Assembly: GCA_028015205.1 (NCBI GenBank)
Contig: CM051520.1
Span: 32,665,528-32,729,527 of the forward strand
Reading direction: 5' to 3'
Origin: Mytilisepta virgata
Lineage: Eukaryota > Mollusca > Bivalvia > Mytilida > Mytilidae
DNA: 64,000 bases
Shown here: piece after piece, positions 57,820 through 64,000 of the stretch
How positions within the stretch are numbered: position 1 is the first letter of the stretch
Layout: every line of letters begins with the position of its first letter
Notes under the pieces: generated by a model
What the model was told of the DNA's origin: nothing
The model's input: the letters and a program-made list of their open reading frames with translations, nothing else
The model's database searches: none
Position numbers and translations under genes: made by a program

Positions 57820-58035
57820 AAGGTATACAGACTCTCAGACCACCATTTATAAGAATGTGTAAAATTTTGAAAAAAAAACAGTCAAAGCGTAGTGGAGTTA
57901 GTGTGCGACATGCGAAAAATTGCTTATATTTGGACAATCTAAGTCCCATCATTCTGAAACGACAAAAGTGAAAATCGTCAAAAAGTATAGGGACCTTCAG
58001 ACCATCAGTTAAAGTTTGAAGAAAATCAGTCGATG

Positions 58036-60294
58036 CGTATATAATTCGTGCTTCTTCAGGACGAAAACCAGTCCAACAATTTATCAAACACAGTTCAGAT
58101 ACAGTGTAGAGTTGGGGCGGGACACAAATGGAAATCAGATCTGACTGGCACTGTAAATGAATGGGTAAGATAATTGTTAGAAAACTACAGATATGGTCTT
58201 TAACTTGCAGGAAGTGTGGCATCCTTCAAATACGTTACTGGCTATGGTCCGCGGTAAGTCTTTCCGTGTTATGGCCTGACCATCCCCCCAAACAGAGGGT
58301 CTCCCATATATGCTAACTAGGAAGCCCCGTGATCCATTAAAGGTACCCAGGGTTTCATTTATGAAGGTCACAGGGTGTTATTTTATTGAAGTACATTAAG
58401 TCACTATGTTCATTTGTTTTAAAAAGTAAGTGCACTAATTATCGGTAGATATTTAATATAAAATCATATTGTTTGTATCCATTGGATAAACGTGGCTGTA
58501 TACCTGCATACTTCCAGACAGAACTTAAAATGCAACAGATATAATTCAACAAAATATTTCTAGATAACGTAGACATTAAAGAAATTTCAAAAGGAAAAGA
58601 GTAGAAACCAACACCACGTGTGAACCTTGACTTCCATTTTCTCTTTATAAAATAATATTGTTTTGCATTGAAAAGTGTATTCGTTATTGGCTTTACTAAT
58701 AGTCGTGTAAATTTCATTTTTGGAATAAACAACTCGCTTTTGTTACCAGACAAAAGACTTTGAGATGATAATGTATCAGTAATCTTATTATATTGCAAAG
58801 AAGAAGGAATTATCCGTCAACAGATAATCATATTTGAGTGTTCCCGAGAGTAAATTCCGAACGCAGCTTTGCAAAGAAGAGCTGAAACTTATAGATTTTC
58901 TCACAAATATGGTCATAGTTTATCACTTCGTTTTTCTCTGTGTTGCTTAAGAGACTATTATTGCAGAAGATTTATATTGTGGATTATTATTTTCTGTTCT
59001 TTTTTATGTTTTATTCCACTAATGTATACCGGCAGTGACGAAAAATAAACTTAAATATTTCTGTAGTTTGGCAACTGATATGTCTGAAAACTAGAATAAA
59101 TAAAGTTATAAAATTTTAGCAGCCACTTTTGATATGCATATGGAAATTGAAAAACAGCGAATCTTTAATACAAAAAACGAACGTGTTTTCCCCCGTAATA
59201 CATTGTGCTACGTGAAACTTGTATTCTGAATGATGTGAACAGTAACGGTTTTTTTTTTTGTTTTTTTGTTTTTTTTCTTGGTAAACATATATATAGAGAC
59301 AAAAGCATTGAATGGTCCTTCTTTGCCTTTTCTTATGGTGTACGCGCAGATACGCCAAGGACTTTTAATTTCTGAATTCAAACTTACACTATAACGTAAT
59401 TAACTGAGAACACAAAGCAAACTCTCAATAATGAAGAAAATATGTCTCACTACCTTGCAAAACAGGCTCGGAATTAATTCCAGCATAATTTTTTTTATAT
59501 ACATTTCTTAAATAAATATTCAGAGTTTCTCTTAATCCAATAAAATCGCAGGAAATAATTAACTGCAGATAATGGCTGATGTTATTCCAATCGATAGATG
59601 AAAAATACTTGAAAGAAAAGTGATATTTGTCAGTCCGCGTCATTATGTGCTTAAATATTGTCTGTCTCCATGACAGTTTCAAATAAATGTTTTGAAAAGC
59701 AAGATTTAATATGCTTTTGCCAGTATTTATCATAACTTTTATCTGCAACTAAAGTCTTTCATTAAAAAGTTTTGTTTCTGGTATTTACATGTAACATAAA
59801 TTTCTTTATAATTTTTTATTACGATTTTCAATATTTTTTATTAAAATACCGGTAATTATCTGCAAGTCAGTCCTCGTATTTGTCTTTATTTGAGAATTTA
59901 TTTAGCATTCTTGGGGAGCTCTGACCATTTTTTTTCCAGATGACTGGAGGGGGGGGGGGGGGGGGGGGGGGGGTGGCGGAAGAGAAAGTGTAACCTGGAA
60001 TTCTTTTTCGAGGCAACTGAGCCCTTGATTTTTTCGCACCAAACTTTATTTTTATCGAAAACACTACTAATTGCTATTATCAGCAATGTCTTTAATCACT
60101 GTATACAATGTATACAAGACATTGGTACATACTGTACATATTCAGTAAAGGAGTCGTAGACACTCCCCGTGAATCGTCAAACTGTAGAATTATTACGAAC
60201 CGCATTCAATATATACCTGCCAACGTGTCTTATCGGGGTGTACCACTGCAGGTTTTGCTTGAAATAATAGTGCCACACAGTATATAGTTAATAA
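58036..60294. other. AT-rich non-coding stretch
   Basis: No gene is supported. A G25 run is at 59949-59973. Minus frames at 58177-58371, 58439-58798 and 59425-59748 are unrecognised and AT-driven. Confidence 0.4.
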
Positions 60295-60374
60295 GTACAA
60301 TGTACATGTAAATTTCTCAGCTTGTATTATGTAAGTACAATGTACATGTAAATTTCTCAGCTTGTATTATGTAA
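60295..60374. repeat. Exact 40-bp tandem duplication
   Basis: Two identical adjacent 40-bp units, each starting GTACAATGTACATGTAAATT; no third copy. Confidence 0.95.
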
Positions 60375-60980
60375 GCAAAACAATTGGTTTTTGTTATATT
60401 TAAAAAAAATCATCAGAAGTTAGAAAACAGAATTACATCCTATAAAACATTGTCATTAATTAATGACTAAAAATACTTTGCATTTATAATTTATTTAGAA
60501 GTAAACTATAAATATAAATAAAATTTTAAAACACAGATGCAGTTTGTATACCTTTATTAAGTTTATTTTGATTGCGTGTCGTGTGCATGGTCTCCTGCGA
60601 TTACGTTTTCATCAAGTCTCATGAATCTTGTAGCAAAACCGCTGTCATAAAAATGTGATTTATAAGCCATTTGGGGATTTAAAACGTCATAAAATATACC
60701 AAAGACAATATATCTTGACAAATCCTTCGTAATACCTCAGCAGTTTCCCAATCACTGACAAGAAATTAAGCACGAATAAGCAGTATATTGTTAATCTTGA
60801 AGGAAAATTGTTTCTTAATAAAGAAAGGCGTGAAGGTATCTTCTCTGGAGAATATGATACTGTTTTATGACCGTAATTTAGAAAGCGGACTTTTTTCTTT
60901 TGTTGCTTTCCAATGCCTATTTTAAGATTTTAAAATGTCAAAATCATCAGTAAATAATTCTAAAAAAGGTTAAACATAGA
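60375..60980. other. AT-rich non-coding stretch
   Basis: Nothing recognised. Confidence 0.4.
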
Positions 60981-61146
<166 letters not shown>

Positions 61147-61294
61147 GTGTCCTATTTAGATTGTTAAATTCACAAGTAAATTGTGTATTCTTGCGTGACC
61201 GGTGTATTTTTTTGCTATAAAAATGTTTTCCACAATCATCCAATGAAGGAACGGAATTTCTTTAATGTCTGGAAATCTGATATTTGAGTACCAC

Positions 61295-61633
61295 CCGGGG
61301 GGGGACGCCCTATATAAACCTATACGGGGATGTGCGGAAAATTTGGGTTGGTTTTTCATGATTTTTAGTATTAATTCGGGGTATGTTACTCCGGTGGTAT
61401 TTACACAAACGTTGAGTGCTATTCAATTCCCAGATATTTGTATATTAACATCAGTATTAGTTCGGGTGTGATTTTTCGATATGGCTGTTTTTCGGGTAGG
61501 TATTATCAACAAAATGATTTTTCCCAGTATATTATTGATAGGCAGTCTAGTAGTTTCTCGGCTACCATTTCTTAAGTCATTTCCGCACACCCCCGTCTAA
61601 AATTCAGAGAGCCCCCCCCCCCCCCCCCCCGGG
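61295..61633. mobile_element. G-rich-ended short TIR element
   Basis: GAGTACCAC is found at 61286-61294 and 61634-61642, a 9-bp direct repeat. The insert starts CCGGGGGGGG and ends in a C18-20 run plus GGG, and contains the inner inverted pair ACGGGGATGTGCGGAAA / TTTCCGCACACCCCCGT. The frame at 61265-61471 is a by-product. Confidence 0.6.
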
Positions 61634-61642
61634 GAGTACCAC

Positions 61643-64000
61643 GAAATTATAAGATGTTGGATACGAATGAGTTGCTACCCAATCGAGTGTAAGGGAAATT
61701 ATCTGCGTATTTCATATGATATCTTATGGAAAAAGGTCTCGCAAACGCATTGGCCAGTGAAACTGCAAGTACCATGTACACATTTTCTCCGTGGTGTGTT
61801 TTTCGCACATTCGTTCTTGTGTGTTAGCTATATGATAAAATTGTGAGTTTACCTACATATATTCTGAGTAATATCTTTAGATACCGGTACTGCTGGGTTA
61901 CATCTCTGAGATATCTTACAATGATGTCTGAGTGTAATACTTAAACAACAGTATTCCACCTGTTGTTGCATGTGGTCTAAAGTTCCACCCAGAATCAGTT
62001 TTATTACATGTCCATAGCAGATTTATTAAGTTTTCTTGACTGTAAAATCATTTTAGGGTCGTTTGATATTTTAATATAAAACCTTCCATGTATCTTGAAC
62101 TTTATATCTATTAAATGTGTTTATTATAATTGTTAGATATCATGCATAACATTTTTGTTTTACGAATGAATTTCGGATTCTTACGTTCTTCGAAAGCTGT
62201 ACAAAGAATATTGGGAAAGAGCTATTATGTTTGATTTTCCTTAACGTATTAACCTATAATGACACAAAATATCAGAAATATTAATATTAAGCCTCTGTGA
62301 TCGTCATGTTTTATCAAAAAGACTGTTAATCTATTTTTAGGCGCAATCGGTGTGCGGACAATTTTGCATTGCGACAAATGCAGATTGTCCTCTGTGACAG
62401 AACATTAAATGGGATGAAATATTAGTTTCAAAGCAGAATATTGGAAAATAATTTACTTATTTTTACTCAATGATTAGTAATGGCTGATATTAGGAACATC
62501 TAAGACCATCTGAGATCATTATTTATCATCACGACAAATTGAATTATTTCTCATGTGCGTGATCAGCCCGTCAAATCATTCTTCTTTTTTAGTTATTATC
62601 ATAACTCACTGAGAAGTTCCGAATAGATACACGATAAAGAATATTACTTTCATTCCAAGGAATGAAAGCTATTTGTCAAAGATTTGTTCCTTCTCAGACT
62701 AATGCAGAATAAATGGGTAAATGGTGAAATGATAACCGAATAGAGCCCAAAGGCTAGATAACACATGGTATAATAACATTTTACTTTTTATATATTAAAA
62801 CAAATAGGTTTTCATTATTAATTCTCTGTTAAACTACACTTTTTACTGTCGTCATGAAAGATGGTAATTATTTTCAGAGAACAGTATATAAACAAATGCA
62901 ATCTTAGAAGGCGTAGTCGTAGTCACAGTGGGTGATGTTTATGTTTCTTGCGTTCTAAACCCACTTTTTAGATGTTGAAAATAATGGCTGATAGAAATGC
63001 TGAATTATCCTTCCTTACCCAACATTCAATTTTTCGAGTGGCAGTCAAAATTAGTTGACAGCAAACTTGTAAAATGTATGAATCACACATTTTTCACAAT
63101 TAATAGCAATCGAGCTACTCAAGAATTAACGCGAATATTACATGTTGTGTTATTTTTATTTGGTTAAGCCCTGGTTTTATCCATTGTGATATTAAATTTT
63201 CAAATCATTTCGTAAAAATAGTCGAAATACAAAAATTATAATACAAAGGTAAAAATTCCTTTATTAATGTTTTAACAATTCTGAAATGCTGTCGGATTAA
63301 ATCACCATCGTTCATTATAGATCAATATCCAGTTTGTTTGATACAATGTTTTAAAGTTGTTTTGATTTCAAATGACAATATTACTGAACATATGGTTAGC
63401 GATGTCAGAACTAATTGGGCTTTGACAAAATGAAGTTAGTTATCGGCAGAATAATTAGAAAATAAAAGCTGTTACGGATTCAAATAATTAATTAAGATAA
63501 TGGGCTTAGGTTTTTATTGAGTGTTATTGTTGGTGATGTCTTCATAAAATGTTATGGTTGTCGATGGAAAGAAGTCTGAACTGGGGAATGATTGATTGAT
63601 TGGAATTTAGCGCCACGTAGGCGGTATTACGACCATGCGCGTCACTATAAGATGGAACTTAAGAAAATTGTTGTAAATAAATTGTTTAAAAAAATAATAA
63701 TGTATTCTCTGACATCTTTTGAGACCCGTGTTGATAAAAATCCCGAATTAATTCACAATTAGACATTCCCAAAATGATCTATTAATTCCGCCCATAAACC
63801 TTTATAATGAATAACATCGTCAATTTTCGAGAACTATTTTCATATAATATTACTGTCATCGAAAAAGAAATTTTCACTTTGAAGAAGTCTCATTTTTCAT
63901 TATCCAGACAACAACAGCTGAGACTTATTAATAAATAATAAACTTACCACAAAATATCATTTATTGTACATAATTATGAGTTATTAATATGTTTTTTTTT
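61643..64000. other. AT-rich non-coding stretch
   Basis: No gene. Near 63585-63640 the words TTGATTGATTGGAATTTAGCGCCACGTAGG look like the edge of a mollusc short interspersed repeat, but it is too short to classify. Confidence 0.4.

Larger units (their letters stand above)
56820..58035. repeat. Duplicated ~150-bp host repeat flanking the second TIR element
   Basis: The words TTGCTTATATTTGGACAATC and TAAGTCCCAT occur at 56824 and 57919. Each is followed by TCTGRAACGA and AAAATYGTC. Removing the 56892-57819 element leaves two tandem copies, so the element inserted into the first copy. Confidence 0.65.

Noticed and set aside
57758..58371. Minus-strand ORFs of 154 and 64 aa
   Set aside because: They cross the TIR element boundary and the duplicated ~150-bp repeat; no family resemblance.

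Overview
The window looks like bivalve mollusc genomic DNA. It is strongly AT-rich, nearly empty of host genes, and crowded with mobile DNA typical of molluscs: a chromovirus-unlike Ty3/Gypsy LTR element, Penelope-like (PLE) fragments, tRNA-derived SINEs, foldback MITEs, and terminal-inverted-repeat (TIR) elements carrying minisatellite cores. The only convincing intact host-type gene is a B-box/coiled-coil/beta-propeller (TRIM-like) protein on the minus strand at 21.8-23.5 kb, a family expanded in bivalves. No exact species is claimed.

Layout. 0-0.8 kb: a broken C2H2 zinc-finger plus adenovirus-type (adenain-fold) cysteine protease, probably the edge of a Polinton/Maverick-like element. 1.2 kb: a 166-bp palindrome. 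2.9-14.5 kb: inverted, hairpin-bearing arms enclosing a 9.4-kb Ty3/Gypsy element (4209-13611) with 1.1-kb LTRs, tRNA-Leu-type primer site, gag, protease, RT, RNase H and integrase, plus an extra zinc-finger ORF in the position where env would sit. 14.5-21.8 kb: mostly unannotatable AT-rich DNA with a decayed hammerhead-like motif, a MITE, an 80-codon ORF and a SINE fragment. 21.8-23.5 kb: the TRIM-like gene. 23.8-25.4 kb: ~137-bp tandem repeats interrupted by a foldback. 25.95-28.8 kb: a SINE with a 14-bp target duplication next to a 2.59-kb TIR element with TTAAT duplications. 32.1-35.0 kb: a second long-TIR element with a CTG-rich minisatellite core and clustered CCGGAAGT motifs. 39.9-41.0 kb and 56.9-57.8 kb: two members of one TIR family (ends TATGGCAAGCCGTT), each filled with a different short tandem repeat. 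43.4-43.9 and 54.3-54.6 kb: PLE remnants. 45.2-45.6 and 50.9-51.9 kb: related PLE-associated repeats. 52.1, 55.2 and 19.9 kb: copies of one tRNA-derived SINE. The remainder is AT-rich DNA with microsatellites.

How parts relate. The Gypsy element sits inside an older inverted-repeat element. Its LTRs differ by only about six substitutions and one G-run indel, yet gag-pol is interrupted several times, so it was either mobilised in trans or carries sequence errors. Its third ORF combines two zinc fingers with two PxDLS motifs and follows a good splice acceptor; this is the most interesting signal in the window. A recurring theme is TIR elements whose interiors are tandem arrays; four are present here, belonging to at least three families.
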